64,000 nt of DNA from Alicyclobacillus tolerans (lineage in GTDB: Bacteria > Bacillota > Bacilli > Alicyclobacillales > Alicyclobacillaceae): assembly GCF_001447355.1 (NCBI RefSeq), contig NZ_JXBW01000012.1:1-64000 (forward strand), given 5' to 3'. Below, one piece after another: positions 42,942 through 52,386 of the stretch (positions are counted from its first letter, which is position 1; each line of letters starts with the position of its first letter). The translations under genes and the position numbers were made by a program. The notes under the pieces are model-generated. The model was not told where the DNA came from. It searched no databases and worked only from the letters and a program-made list of their open reading frames with translations.

Positions 42942-43925
42942 TTAAATTAAGAACAAACGAGTTAATAAGGCGGCAAGGCAACCTGTGATAGGAATTGTGA
43001 TGAGCCAGGCAACCACAATCCGCCCCGCCATCCCCCAATGCACACCTTTAGGTCGTTTCGCTGCCCCCGAGCCCATAATGGCAGATGAAATGACATGCGT
43101 CGAACTGACAGGCAGTTTGAGCAATGTGAAACCGAAGATAATTGCGGAACTCGTCAGGTCAGAGGCAAATCCGTTGATAGGCTCGATTTTAATAATTTTC
43201 GACCCAACGGTCTTAATGATGCGCCAACCGCCTGTTGCGGTGCCAACGCCCATGGCGACAGCACACAAAATTTTCACCCAAAAAGGAATGTGCATCGTGT
43301 GCTGGTAGCCACCGGCAATCAGCGCAAAGGTAATGACACCCATGGTCTTTTGCGAGTCGTTTGTGCCGTGCATAAACGCCTGCGCGGCGGCCGAAAAGCA
43401 TTGCAGAAACCGAAACCCACGATTCACACGGTGTGGTGACATACCGCCAAATAACAGGCGCAAAATCCACATGATAATGTAGCCAAGAATAAATGCGAAA
43501 ATAGGCGATGTAATCAGCGCTTCAATAATGGAACGAAAGCCTCCGTAATTGATTGCGCCAAAACCCGCAGCTCCGACCACAGCCCCCGACAACCCACCAA
43601 TCAAAGCATGTGACGAGGAACTGGGAATGCCGAAATACCACGTAAACAGGTTCCAAAAAATAGCCGCCACCAATGCAGCGAGCACGACGAGCGTTCCGTG
43701 CTGAATCTTGAGCGGATCGGCAATTTTACCGCCAATCGTCTTGGCGACCCCTGTAAATGTCAGCGCACCAATCAAGTTCATTGCGCCGGCGATAAGTACC
43801 GCAGCACGCGGCGACAGCGCGCGTGTCGATACGCTGGTTGCGATGGCGTTGGCCGTATCGTGAAAGCCGTTCGTAAAGTCAAAGCACAAGGCCAAAAGCA
43901 CAATGAGAACAATGACAAACAGCAT
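42942..43925 (-). CDS. pit: Low-affinity inorganic phosphate transporter (PiT)
   Basis: A 327-residue PiT-family permease that cotransports metal-phosphate with H+ or Na+. The two signature repeats are visible: FTNGFHDTANAIATSVSTRAL in the first half and QAFMHGTNDSQKTMGVI in the second. There are about ten helices. The ATG 43925 has GAGGTGG 7 bases upstream. The DUF47 gene lies 13 bases upstream on the same strand; such pairs form one transport unit. Confidence 0.94.
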   Translation of the reverse strand: MLFVIVLIVLLALCFDFTNGFHDTANAIATSVSTRALSPRAAVLIAGAMNLIGALTFTGVAKTIGGKIADPLKIQHGTLVVLAALVAAIFWNLFTWYFGIPSSSSHALIGGLSGAVVGAAGFGAINYGGFRSIIEALITSPIFAFILGYIIMWILRLLFGGMSPHRVNRGFRFLQCFSAAAQAFMHGTNDSQKTMGVITFALIAGGYQHTMHIPFWVKILCAVAMGVGTATGGWRIIKTVGSKIIKIEPINGFASDLTSSAIIFGFTLLKLPVSSTHVISSAIMGSGAAKRPKGVHWGMAGRIVVAWLITIPITGCLAALLTRLFLI

Positions 43926-43938
43926 CAAACGGCCACCT

Positions 43939-44550
43939 CTACGCGTTTTTCAAGATCACAGACTCCAGGACGTCGGCGACGTCTTCACAGCGGTCGGTGA
44001 CATTCTCGAGGATTTCGTATATCTCCTTTAGTTTGATGAGTTCGATGGCGTCGGAACACTCCGCAAAAAGAGAGCGAAGAGCAGCATGCAACAATTGGTC
44101 TCCATGCTTTTCTAGGACATTCAATTGCTTGATGTGTTCGCGAATATGAAGCAGTTTGCGCTCGTTCAATTTGCGAATGGCTTGGGCAATTTCTACGGCA
44201 CTGGCGTGAATATCCTTCGCGAATTCGACCATCGTCGGCGTCGTACCGTTTACGTCGTACAGCGTAAAACGAACACTACATGCGTGAATCCCATCGATGA
44301 TGTCATCGAGAGTCACGGCCAGCGTCACGAAGTCTTCACGCTCCAAAGGCGTGATGTATGTGTTGTTCAAGAGCGAAATCAACTTGCTGATCAAATCGTC
44401 GCCCTTGTCCTCATACGCCTTCATTTGGTTGGCCAAAGCGCCAAAGTCGGCACCCTCCGACAACTCATTGTGAAATGTCTTTGTAGCGACTTCGATATTG
44501 TCTGCGATATCAACTAAATAGGTGAATAATTGATCACTTCGTTTCGACAC
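43939..44550 (-). CDS. DUF47/PhoU-like phosphate transport accessory protein
   Basis: A 203-residue all-helical protein of the DUF47 family, related to PhoU and linked to PiT transporters. Repeated acidic E-x-x-x-D motifs that bind metal clusters are seen (AYEDKGDDLI, VTLDDIIDGIH and NVTDRCEDVADVLESVI). The GTG start has GGGGGATGG upstream. It is cotranscribed with pit and probably regulates its activity. Confidence 0.92.
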   Translation of the reverse strand: MSKRSDQLFTYLVDIADNIEVATKTFHNELSEGADFGALANQMKAYEDKGDDLISKLISLLNNTYITPLEREDFVTLAVTLDDIIDGIHACSVRFTLYDVNGTTPTMVEFAKDIHASAVEIAQAIRKLNERKLLHIREHIKQLNVLEKHGDQLLHAALRSLFAECSDAIELIKLKEIYEILENVTDRCEDVADVLESVILKNA

Positions 44551-44825
44551 AGTCCATCCCCCATCGAGTTCAATCGTTAAGAAACTACACGACTACGGTA
44601 AATAATTCGTTGTTTTTTTGTTAAGTTTGTGTAAAGGGCCTGTACCAGTCGGGCAAACCTTTTAGAATTGTTCACAACTCCGCACACGTGGATTGTTGTA
44701 CGCCTCGCCTGAAAGCCAGTATCCCCAACTTTACATCAAATTCACCGAAACGCAGCAGATGAAGAAAAGAGAACGCAGTATGTTTTGTGGCGGCCGGGGT
44801 ATCGTAAGCCTGAGGTGGTTGTGAG

Positions 44826-45023
44826 ATGTCCCCTAAGCGTAGAAACGACTGGGCTTGGCCTGTCATTGGAGGCATTGGCGTAGGTTTAAGCACGATGTTT
44901 GTCTGTATGCCACAGAGTCGCGAAGCGATGGTGGATACGATTGAACGGGCGTTGAATAGCGGACAACGGCGCCAGCGCAATCAGCAGCAGCAAATGCGCG
45001 GATCGCAACCATATGCGCCATAA
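44826..45023 (+). CDS. Hypothetical membrane-associated protein, 65 aa
   Basis: One hydrophobic stretch (WPVIGGIGVGLSTMFVCM, about residues 11-28) is followed by a charged, Gln/Arg-rich tail (RRQRNQQQQMRGSQ). GAGGTG lies upstream of the ATG. The family is not recognised, although the layout resembles YtxH-like small proteins. It stands alone. Confidence 0.6.
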   Translation: MSPKRRNDWAWPVIGGIGVGLSTMFVCMPQSREAMVDTIERALNSGQRRQRNQQQQMRGSQPYAP

Positions 45024-45041
45024 CGTAGGCGCAAATGAACA

Positions 45042-45065
45042 AAGACTACCCATCCCCAGTTGGGT
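45042..45065. terminator. Hairpin between convergent genes
   Basis: CTACCCA pairs with TGGGTAG around CCCCAGT-like loop sequence, 60 bases beyond the ROK gene stop and 20 beyond the small protein stop. A short TCTTTG follows on the minus strand. Weak bidirectional candidate. Confidence 0.45.
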
Positions 45066-45125
45066 AGCCTTCGTCAAAGAGGGAACACGTTGAAAATACC
45101 ATTATTCCGAATCTTTGTACAGACC

Positions 45126-46322
45126 TTATTTTCCCGCAATCGAGCGAGTCGTCGTCTTGGCTCGCGGACCAGCGAAAAAGTCGTGCAACACGAGCGCCGC
45201 CGAGCCGATGGCACACGCATCGCGCCCCAGCGCCGACGCTTGCACGGCTACTTTCGCATACGGACTCACCAGACAACGTGCCGAAATAGCCTGCTGAATC
45301 GCATCGGTGACCATGCGCCCGCCTTCGGCCAGGCGGTTGCCCAAGATAATCATGGCTGGATTAAGTCCGTTCGTCAGACTGACGATGCCGATGCCTAAAT
45401 ATCGACCTATCATTTGAAACGCTTGCATGGCTGAAGGATCAGACGCTTGATAGCGTTGCAGAATGGTGTCAAAATCCGCTGCCTCCCCGGTCAACTTCGC
45501 GTACACAGAACATAAACCACGCTCCGATGCATACAACTCCCAACATCCTACATTCCCACACGTGCATGGGTCCCCATGTGCGTCAATGCTCATATGGCCA
45601 AACTCGCCCGCGACACCGTCCGCGCCACGCATCAATTCGTCGCCCACCACGATGGCTGTGCCGATACCTGTACCTGCGCTTACATACAGCAAATTCGACA
45701 CATGTGTGGCCGCTCCATAAAGCTTTTCCCCAAGCGCCCCCGCATTGGCTTCGTTGTCGACAAAGACCGGCTTATGCAAGCGACTTTCCAACATCGCCTT
45801 TAAGGGAATGTTGTCCCAGTGCAAATGTGGGGCCCGCAAGACGATTCCACGCCGAAAGTCAACGAGTCCGGGTACGCCAATGCCAATCCCAATCACGCCA
45901 TAGTCCGTGACTGGAGCCTTCACGAGCGCCGTTTCGATACAAGTCACTAAGAACTCAAGAACGTCTGCTGCGCCGGCCCGCTTGTCAATCGGGTGGTTAA
46001 CGGCGTACACAACGCGTGCCGCAAAGTCCGTGATGACGATCCGGACATACTCGACGCCCAGTTCCACGCCCATCACGCTGCCAGCATTGGCGTTGAACAA
46101 TAACATGATCGGCCTGCGGCCTACACGCGACCGCCCTTGCCCGACCTCAAGGACGAGCCCTTCCCGGATTAACTCGTCGGTCAAGGCCGAGACGGTCGCC
46201 TTGTTTAAGCCCGTCTCGGCTGAGATTTGGCTGCGCGAGATGGGGCTTTGAAAGCGAATTCTATTCAACACGATGTATTTATTGATCTCTTTCATCAATG
46301 CTTGATCTGCGGTGCGATCCAA
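45126..46322 (-). CDS. ROK-family transcriptional repressor (XylR-like)
   Basis: A 398-residue sugar-responsive repressor. Residues 1-70 form a winged helix (SPISRSQISAETGLNKATVSALTDEL), followed by the ROK kinase-like fold with GVELGVEYVRIVI, VDNEANAGALGE and the zinc motif CTCGNVGCWE. Start is TTG 46322 (AGAGGAGA 7 bases upstream), giving the typical N-terminus (D-R-T-A-D-Q-A-L-M-K-E-I-N). It is the last gene of the sugar operon and probably represses it. A XylR-like inverted repeat is found at 52266. Confidence 0.9.
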   Translation of the reverse strand: MDRTADQALMKEINKYIVLNRIRFQSPISRSQISAETGLNKATVSALTDELIREGLVLEVGQGRSRVGRRPIMLLFNANAGSVMGVELGVEYVRIVITDFAARVVYAVNHPIDKRAGAADVLEFLVTCIETALVKAPVTDYGVIGIGIGVPGLVDFRRGIVLRAPHLHWDNIPLKAMLESRLHKPVFVDNEANAGALGEKLYGAATHVSNLLYVSAGTGIGTAIVVGDELMRGADGVAGEFGHMSIDAHGDPCTCGNVGCWELYASERGLCSVYAKLTGEAADFDTILQRYQASDPSAMQAFQMIGRYLGIGIVSLTNGLNPAMIILGNRLAEGGRMVTDAIQQAISARCLVSPYAKVAVQASALGRDACAIGSAALVLHDFFAGPRAKTTTRSIAGK

Positions 46323-46470
46323 GGGTCTATCTCCTCTGCCCACTGTATCGGCGGCTAACAGGGCCGTTGGTTTTCATTGTAGGCCAATCTGCCGACAACA
46401 TCCAGAGATGAATTGCGCGCCCTGCCGATCAAATGTCCGACAAGGCGCGCAAAATCCAAGTTTTCACGTT

Positions 46471-48843
46471 TTAATGCACATCGACAACGCCAAGTGAATG
46501 TACGGAAACCGGGGTTGAAAATACCTTTTGCTGTTCGATATCGGTGGTCTCGCCGACAATCTGGAATTCCCCGCGCAACCGGATATCGTCCGCCGCGGCG
46601 CCAATTTGAACTTCGATCGCGCCAGGCTCGACGACGTACTGCAGATTGCGGTTGTAAAAGCCCAGCTGGTGCGCAGACAATTTGAACGTGACCAGCGCCG
46701 CTTCTTTTGCCTCTAGGTGCACGCGTGCGAAACCACGCAGTTCCTGTACCGGCCGCGTCACATCGGCAGCGCGATCGTACACGTACAGTTGCACCACTTC
46801 TTCCCCGGCCCGATCTCCCGTGTTCTCGACCACACAAGAAACGTCGACCGTGTCATGGATGCCGATCTCGCTTTGCGACACTGCAAGCTCCCGATACGCA
46901 AACGTCGTGTAGCTGAGGCCGTGGCCAAACGCGTACAGAGGCTTGTTGCTCTCGTCGACATACACACCTTTCCAGTGCGAGCGTCCGCCGCTTGGCTTAT
47001 GGCCGTAGTAAATCGGAACTTGGCCCACGGAACGCGGAATCGTGATCGGCAGCTTGCCGGAAGGGTTAATGTCGCCAAACAGCACGTCAGCAATGGCAGG
47101 CGCACCCTCCTCGCCCGGTAACCAGGCCTCGAGAATGGCCGGAACGTGTTCGGCAATCCATGTGATGGACAGCGGGCGTCCGCCGACGAGCACGACGATG
47201 GTTGGCGTACCTGTGGCGACAATGCGCTCAACCAACTCCTGCTGCGCACCCAATAACGTCAATGTCGCGCGATCCCGCGACTCGCCAGTCGTACAGCCAT
47301 CGGTAAGTCCAGCGCGATCGCCGACAACGACAATCGCCACATCGGCCTGGCGCGCAACCTGCTCGGCTTCGGAGATGCCGGATGTATCGTCGCCCAGCAC
47401 ATCGCAGCCCTTTGCGTACAGAACTTGCGCCGCATCCCCCACCTTTTCGCGGATGGCTTGCACGATGGTCTTCATTTCAATGAAGTCGTCGACACTCTTC
47501 ATTCCCTTTGGCATCGGCGAGTGGAACACATTATCTTCGGACTGCTCGAGCAGCGACTCGATATGGCATGGGTACGCGTAATCGCCGACCATGTTGCGGA
47601 TGCTGTCCGCATTGGGTCCGATCACGGCAATTTTGCCACCGCTCCTCAGCGGAAGTAAGTTGCCTTCGTTCTTCAAAAGGACGATCGATTTGGCGGCTGC
47701 CTCGCGCGCCAACTGTCGCTGTTCATGATTGTCGAACAGATTTGGTGCGCGGCCTTCATCGACAAACGGCCGTTCGAACAAACCGAGTCGGAATTTGGCC
47801 GTCAACACACGCCGAACCAAAGCATCGACTTGCTCCATCCGCAAGCGCCCCTGGTTCACCGCCTCGACGAGTGGCTGTCCATAGACATCTCGGCTCGGCA
47901 GTTCCACATCGACGCCAGCCTCGACTGCAAATACGGCCGCTTCGACTTTGTCGCGAGCAACCTGATGATATTCAAACAATTGGTTGACCGCGAAGTAGTC
48001 GGACACGACGATACCCTCGAAGCCCCAGCGATTGCGCAAGGTCTCAACCAGGAGATCCCGGTTGTGGTGACAGGGTACACCGTCGAGTTCGTGGTAGCCC
48101 GGCATAATGGATTGCAGCTTGGCCTCGCGCACAACAGCCTCGAATGGATAGAGGTAGACTTCGCGCAGTTCACGCTCCGGAATATGTGCGGGCGCCCAGT
48201 TCATGCCGCCCTCGGAGGCACCATAGCCCACAAAGTGCTTACCAGTTGCGATCACGCCGTCGCGTAAATCATCACCTTGTAGCCCACCGACATAGCCAAT
48301 GCCCATTTGTGCAACAAGGTAAGGATCCTCACCAAACGTTTCTTCGACGCGCCCCCAACGTGGATCGCGCGTGACATCGAGCAGGGGCGCAAGCGCTTGC
48401 TGCGCTCCGACGGCGCGCATCTGTGTACGGATCACTTCGCCAATCCTCCGAGCAATGTCCCGATCCCAGGTGCTCGCAATGCCGATGGTCTGCGGAAAGC
48501 ACGTGGCGCCTTTTGCCATGTAGCCACTGCACGACTCCTCGTGTACGAGCGCCGGAATCGACAGGCGTGTCTGCGATAGGAGATGCTGCTGAATGCGATT
48601 GGCAAGGCGCGCTGTGTCTGCTGGATCGAGATTCGTGGCACCGCCGATACGCGTGATTTGACCAATACCGTGTTCGAATAAGCTAGCCGCCTTGGCGTCG
48701 GAAAAAGCGAGATCGTCAAGGACTTCGTAGGCCCATACAGACGTGAGCTGTGCTGCCTTTTCTTCGATGGTCATCTCGGAAAGCAAGAGTTCCACTCGTT
48801 CTTCTATCGGTAGATTGGGGTTTTGGTATGATTTATTCACCAT
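46471..48843 (-). CDS. Glycoside hydrolase family 3 beta-glycosidase
   Basis: A 790-residue cytosolic enzyme (no signal peptide) that removes terminal beta-linked sugars, most often beta-glucose or beta-xylose. The N-terminal barrel holds the conserved KHFVGYG and the nucleophile Asp in GIVVSDYFAV. The C-terminal alpha/beta sandwich contains AVIGPNADS and GDRAGL, and a fibronectin-III-like domain ends the protein (ELRGFARVHLEAKEAALV). AAGGAGG precedes the ATG. The ABC permease gene lies 43 bases upstream on the same strand, so imported oligosaccharides are likely its substrates. Confidence 0.94.
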   Translation of the reverse strand: MVNKSYQNPNLPIEERVELLLSEMTIEEKAAQLTSVWAYEVLDDLAFSDAKAASLFEHGIGQITRIGGATNLDPADTARLANRIQQHLLSQTRLSIPALVHEESCSGYMAKGATCFPQTIGIASTWDRDIARRIGEVIRTQMRAVGAQQALAPLLDVTRDPRWGRVEETFGEDPYLVAQMGIGYVGGLQGDDLRDGVIATGKHFVGYGASEGGMNWAPAHIPERELREVYLYPFEAVVREAKLQSIMPGYHELDGVPCHHNRDLLVETLRNRWGFEGIVVSDYFAVNQLFEYHQVARDKVEAAVFAVEAGVDVELPSRDVYGQPLVEAVNQGRLRMEQVDALVRRVLTAKFRLGLFERPFVDEGRAPNLFDNHEQRQLAREAAAKSIVLLKNEGNLLPLRSGGKIAVIGPNADSIRNMVGDYAYPCHIESLLEQSEDNVFHSPMPKGMKSVDDFIEMKTIVQAIREKVGDAAQVLYAKGCDVLGDDTSGISEAEQVARQADVAIVVVGDRAGLTDGCTTGESRDRATLTLLGAQQELVERIVATGTPTIVVLVGGRPLSITWIAEHVPAILEAWLPGEEGAPAIADVLFGDINPSGKLPITIPRSVGQVPIYYGHKPSGGRSHWKGVYVDESNKPLYAFGHGLSYTTFAYRELAVSQSEIGIHDTVDVSCVVENTGDRAGEEVVQLYVYDRAADVTRPVQELRGFARVHLEAKEAALVTFKLSAHQLGFYNRNLQYVVEPGAIEVQIGAAADDIRLRGEFQIVGETTDIEQQKVFSTPVSVHSLGVVDVH

Positions 48844-48886
48844 GCAACCTCCTTATATAAGTCTCAAAGTTAGCTGTAGAACCTAC

Positions 48887-49768
48887 TCACTTCCCAAATC
48901 CAGCCATCATGCCTCGGCGCAAGTATCTTCCCCCAAAAATATATGCGAGAATAAGAGGAAGCGCGGAGAAAATGACTGCTGCCATGATGACCGGCACATC
49001 CATTGTATGTTCTCCTTGAAACTGCACGATAGCCAATGGTAAGACCTGTACATTGCGACTTTGCGTGAGTACCAGCGGAAAGAGAAAGTTGTTCCACGAC
49101 TGCACGAATTGGTATATCGCAACCGAGACAATGGCGGGCCTGGACAGCGGGGCTACTAAATGCCACACAATTTGGAAGTCGCTCGCACCCTCCAACCCCA
49201 TTGCCTCGTAGAGTTCTTTCGGAATGTCACGTACAAAGTTCACTAAGATTAGCAGAGTCAAAGGTAATGCAAACGCAACCATAGGTAATATCATGCCTAT
49301 AAGAGTATCATACATACCAAGTTTCGTAATCAGAATATACACAGGAATGATCGCCGCCTGAATCGGAAGCGCCAACCCAACTAGGAAGATGTTGAAAACC
49401 AACTGTACTCCACGATTTTTTGTGCGAACCACGACATATGCAAGTAACAGAGCGAAAACAACAATTAACGCAACTGTACACACGGACACAATTGCACTAT
49501 TCAAGAAGAACCGCAAAAACCCCGACTGCATGACCGTCTCGTAGTTGGACCAGGTTGGATGTAGCGTGGGTACCCACGGATTGCCTAACAAATACCCATT
49601 TTGAGAACGAAAACTTGTCATCAGGATATAAAGGATAGGGTAGGCTGCAATGATGAGCCAGACTGTACCGAAAAGGGTAAAGAGCCAATTGCCCCATCGC
49701 GGCTTAAATTGACGGCGCAGGGTGGCCTGACGGCTCTGATCCGAAGTTGCGGGGGTTGGGATTGCAAT
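48887..49768 (-). CDS. Carbohydrate ABC transporter permease, MalG-type, non-standard start
   Basis: The inner-membrane permease of a CUT1 sugar importer, with the EAA motif at EAMGLEGASDFQIVWHLVAPLSRP. An ATG start at 49621 would remove the first helix. In the same frame, 49 upstream codons encode it (NWLFTLFGTVWLIIAAYPIL), but contain no ATG, GTG or TTG. The ATT at 49768 has a perfect GGAGG 7 bases upstream. So either ATT is used as the start, or one base is missing here. With this extension it has 293 residues, the normal length. Confidence 0.82.
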   Translation of the reverse strand: MAIPTPATSDQSRQATLRRQFKPRWGNWLFTLFGTVWLIIAAYPILYILMTSFRSQNGYLLGNPWVPTLHPTWSNYETVMQSGFLRFFLNSAIVSVCTVALIVVFALLLAYVVVRTKNRGVQLVFNIFLVGLALPIQAAIIPVYILITKLGMYDTLIGMILPMVAFALPLTLLILVNFVRDIPKELYEAMGLEGASDFQIVWHLVAPLSRPAIVSVAIYQFVQSWNNFLFPLVLTQSRNVQVLPLAIVQFQGEHTMDVPVIMAAVIFSALPLILAYIFGGRYLRRGMMAGFGK

Positions 49769-50646
49769 CCCATACCCTCCATTTGGCTTTCCATTTTATT
49801 AAAGCCAGTAAACTTCAGCGTTAGAATGGATAACAAGAGCCCTGCGATAGCAAGGATGACCGCTATCACGCTGCCAGCTCCGATGTTAAGGTTGGTGAAC
49901 GCCTCCTTGTACATGTCCATTGCCAAGACCTGAGTGGCGTCCCCCGGCCCTCCATTCGTCACAACATAAATCAGATCGAAGTATGTGAGCGTTCCGGTTA
50001 AAATGAGTACGGTCGTTGTGATAATTGTGTACTTCAACTGCGGCAAGGTCACGGAGAAGAACGAACGTAGTGGTCCGGCTCCATCCAGCATGGCAGCTTC
50101 GTAAAGTGAATCCGGAATCTGCCGAACCCCTCCCTGGTACAACATAGAGTTGAACGGTATAAACTGCCATGCAATAATACATGCGATGACGAACAACGCT
50201 ATGTGTGGGTTGCCAATCCAGTTCTCCATGCCATTTCCGATATGAAGCGCTTTAAGCAATGAATCTACCAAGCCGAATTCAGGGTTGAGAATATACGACC
50301 AAGTTAGGCCTATTGCCACAGATGAAAATAAAAGCGGTATAAAGTAAATCACACCATAAATCGCCCTGTGGCGCTTCCTCCCGGCCATAAATACGCCTAG
50401 TACTAAGCTCAATGGATTTTGTAGGATCCAGCAGAGAAACATCAGCTCCACCGTAAGCCAAAGCGAATGAAGCGCACCAGCCTGGGAAAATGCATGGGTC
50501 CAATTATAAAATCCCACCCAAGTGGATGGCCCCACGCCCGACCACTGTAAACCACTGTAGTAGACCGCCACACACATTGGTATAATTGCAAACGCAGCGA
50601 AGAAGATAATCGCCGGAGCCATCATCACCCAACGTTGCCAGGTCAT
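49621..50646 (-). CDS. Carbohydrate ABC transporter permease, MalF-type
   Basis: A 341-residue membrane permease with six helices and the EAA loop (YEAAMLDGAGPLRSFFSVTLPQL). The ATG 50646 has TTAGGGA 5 bases upstream. The last 45 residues beyond FNKMESQMEG are polar and unrelated to the family. They result from reading through the start region of the next permease in another frame, which suggests that the natural stop was nearer to that point. The partner permease and lipoprotein flank it. No ATPase gene is in the operon. Confidence 0.88.
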   Translation of the reverse strand: MTWQRWVMMAPAIIFFAAFAIIPMCVAVYYSGLQWSGVGPSTWVGFYNWTHAFSQAGALHSLWLTVELMFLCWILQNPLSLVLGVFMAGRKRHRAIYGVIYFIPLLFSSVAIGLTWSYILNPEFGLVDSLLKALHIGNGMENWIGNPHIALFVIACIIAWQFIPFNSMLYQGGVRQIPDSLYEAAMLDGAGPLRSFFSVTLPQLKYTIITTTVLILTGTLTYFDLIYVVTNGGPGDATQVLAMDMYKEAFTNLNIGAGSVIAVILAIAGLLLSILTLKFTGFNKMESQMEGMGLQSQPPQLRIRAVRPPCAVNLSRDGAIGSLPFSVQSGSSLQPTLSFIS

Positions 50647-50682
50647 TTTTGTCCCTAACACAGCTTGTCACCACTCCATTAC

Positions 50683-50726
50683 CATACTACTCACCAGAGG
50701 GATCGAGCCCTCTGGTGAGTAGTATG
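50683..50726 (-). promoter_or_regulatory. Perfect 19-bp inverted repeat between binding-protein and permease genes
   Basis: Two perfect 19-base arms (50683-50701 and 50708-50726) enclose a 6-base loop ATCGAG. No T run follows. Such hairpins downstream of binding-protein genes stabilise the upstream mRNA and reduce permease expression. Confidence 0.8.
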
Positions 50727-50735
50727 AAGATGTTA

Positions 50736-52091
50736 TTACTTCAGATACGAATTGAGGTCGGCTGCGAATTGTTTAGCCGTCATCTGCCCGATCATAAACT
50801 TCCCAAGATCCGTGTCCAACTCGTTGCCTTCGGCTGTTGGTAGAGCGGTATCCCAGGACTGTTGGAAGTAAGGCGCACTTTTGGCCAAGTTGTAATAGAA
50901 GAGTTCGTATGCCCCATTCTTCTGCTTCTTCAACTGACCTTCAATGCCCTGAACGGCTGGTACATATCCGATGCTTAGTAGGTCTTTAACGTTCTGCGAA
51001 TCAAGGTTGTTGTCCTTAAGGAAGCTAACGGCCGCCTTGATATTCTGCGGACTTGAATGTGACGAGATCGAGTAATAGTCGCTGGGGTTCCCGGCTACAT
51101 CGTTGGGATTCCCCTTGCCACCTGGGACACTTGGGAAGGCGAACCAACCAAGATTCGATAGGAAGCTGCTGTCGTTTGTTGCTATCGAACCATATCCCCA
51201 GCTGCCCATGAGCCACATTGCTGCGCGACCACTGTACAACAAGGCCGCATCAGATCCATCGTTTGACCCGACAGAGCTGAATCCCGGCTCAAACGCACCA
51301 ACTGACACCAATTGCTGCATCATGGACAAGGCCTTCATAATAACCGGATTTGACCAAGAACCTGGTTTGTTGCTCATGATGTCGTCGAATGGTTTCTGTC
51401 CACCAATTCTGTCGACAAGATACTCAAAATACATTAGGTCTGGCCAATTGTCCTTGCCACCTAGAGCAATAGGGATAACGCCTTTCGACTTAAAGACCTG
51501 AATGTCAGAAAGAAGTTGATTCCACGTTTTGGGCGGTGACACATGATACTGCGCGAAAAGCTGCTTATTATAGAAAAAGTTCACTGGCTGAAGGTTGCCG
51601 TATGGAACGCCATAAATTTTCCCATTAAACGTAACCGATTTCATCACCGACGGGAGGAAGCGGTTCTTCCATGATGCATCGGCATTTAAATACGATGTCA
51701 AATCCTCGACCTTACCCGCCTTGACGAAGTCGTATAGACGGCCACCACCCCAGTTACTCCAAATGTCAGGTGCTCGGTTGGCCCCCATGACAATCTGTAG
51801 CTTCTGTAGGTATGGATTAGACTCGAAATACTGAGCGGTAATTTGGGCATTGGGGTGCGATTTGTTAAAGCGAGCTATCGCTTTGTTGTCAACCTGCTCC
51901 GCTAACCCTGTGTCGACATTCCACAAAGTTAAGGACGCTTTCCCCGAAGTGCTTGCGCTGCCTGATGCACTTTCACCTGTCGTATTCGACACTGATGTTG
52001 TGTTAGATGATCCCGTTCCACAGCCTGCCAACAGACCAACGACGGATACAGCGCTTACACATGCTACACCTAACTTTATTCGACTTTTCAC
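50736..52091 (-). CDS. Carbohydrate ABC transporter substrate-binding lipoprotein
   Basis: A 451-residue family-1 solute-binding protein (UgpB/MalE-like). The signal peptide ends in the lipobox LLAG-C (Cys23), followed by a Ser/Thr-rich linker and two lobes. Family motifs include SLTLWNVDTG, NRAPDIWSNWGGGRLYDFV and GVPYGNLQPVNFFYNKQLF, and GRAAMWLMGSWGYGSI. The start is GTG 52091 with GAGGGGGA upstream. It is the first gene of the operon and binds an oligosaccharide, which the GH3 enzyme presumably hydrolyses later. Confidence 0.92.
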   Translation of the reverse strand: MKSRIKLGVACVSAVSVVGLLAGCGTGSSNTTSVSNTTGESASGSASTSGKASLTLWNVDTGLAEQVDNKAIARFNKSHPNAQITAQYFESNPYLQKLQIVMGANRAPDIWSNWGGGRLYDFVKAGKVEDLTSYLNADASWKNRFLPSVMKSVTFNGKIYGVPYGNLQPVNFFYNKQLFAQYHVSPPKTWNQLLSDIQVFKSKGVIPIALGGKDNWPDLMYFEYLVDRIGGQKPFDDIMSNKPGSWSNPVIMKALSMMQQLVSVGAFEPGFSSVGSNDGSDAALLYSGRAAMWLMGSWGYGSIATNDSSFLSNLGWFAFPSVPGGKGNPNDVAGNPSDYYSISSHSSPQNIKAAVSFLKDNNLDSQNVKDLLSIGYVPAVQGIEGQLKKQKNGAYELFYYNLAKSAPYFQQSWDTALPTAEGNELDTDLGKFMIGQMTAKQFAADLNSYLK

Positions 52092-52137
52092 GACAATCCC
52101 CCTCGATAGTTTGTATGTTGCATAAATCATTGATCGG

Positions 52138-52166
52138 ATTATAGATCAGCAGATGTTCTACCGCAA
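52138..52166 (-). promoter_or_regulatory. Sigma-A promoter of the sugar ABC operon
   Basis: On the minus strand TTGCGG (52166-52161), a 17-base spacer and a perfect TATAAT (52143-52138) lie about 47 bases before the binding-protein start. Confidence 0.75.
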
Positions 52167-52265
52167 GAAAAGATCTGTAGAGTTCAATAAACGCTGAAAA
52201 AACCCATAGACTTATTCAGGGAGTATACGAGGAGCTTGTACTTCAGTCTATTCTCTGTTCTTATA

Positions 52266-52280
52266 GTTTGTTTTACAAAC
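52266..52280 (-). promoter_or_regulatory. XylR/ROK-like inverted repeat
   Basis: GTTTGT-TTT-ACAAAC is a perfect inverted repeat resembling the half sites bound by XylR-type ROK repressors. It lies about 100 bases upstream of the -35 box, farther than usual for simple repression. The remaining 52167-52386 shows no gene. Confidence 0.45.
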
Positions 52281-52386
52281 CAAGATTTTCGAGATGCGTT
52301 GTAATTGATGTTCGAGGACAAGAAGAATGCAAAGTGCATGAGCGTCGCAACAGTACGGTTAGCTGTCCGTACTGTTGCGCTAGGCA

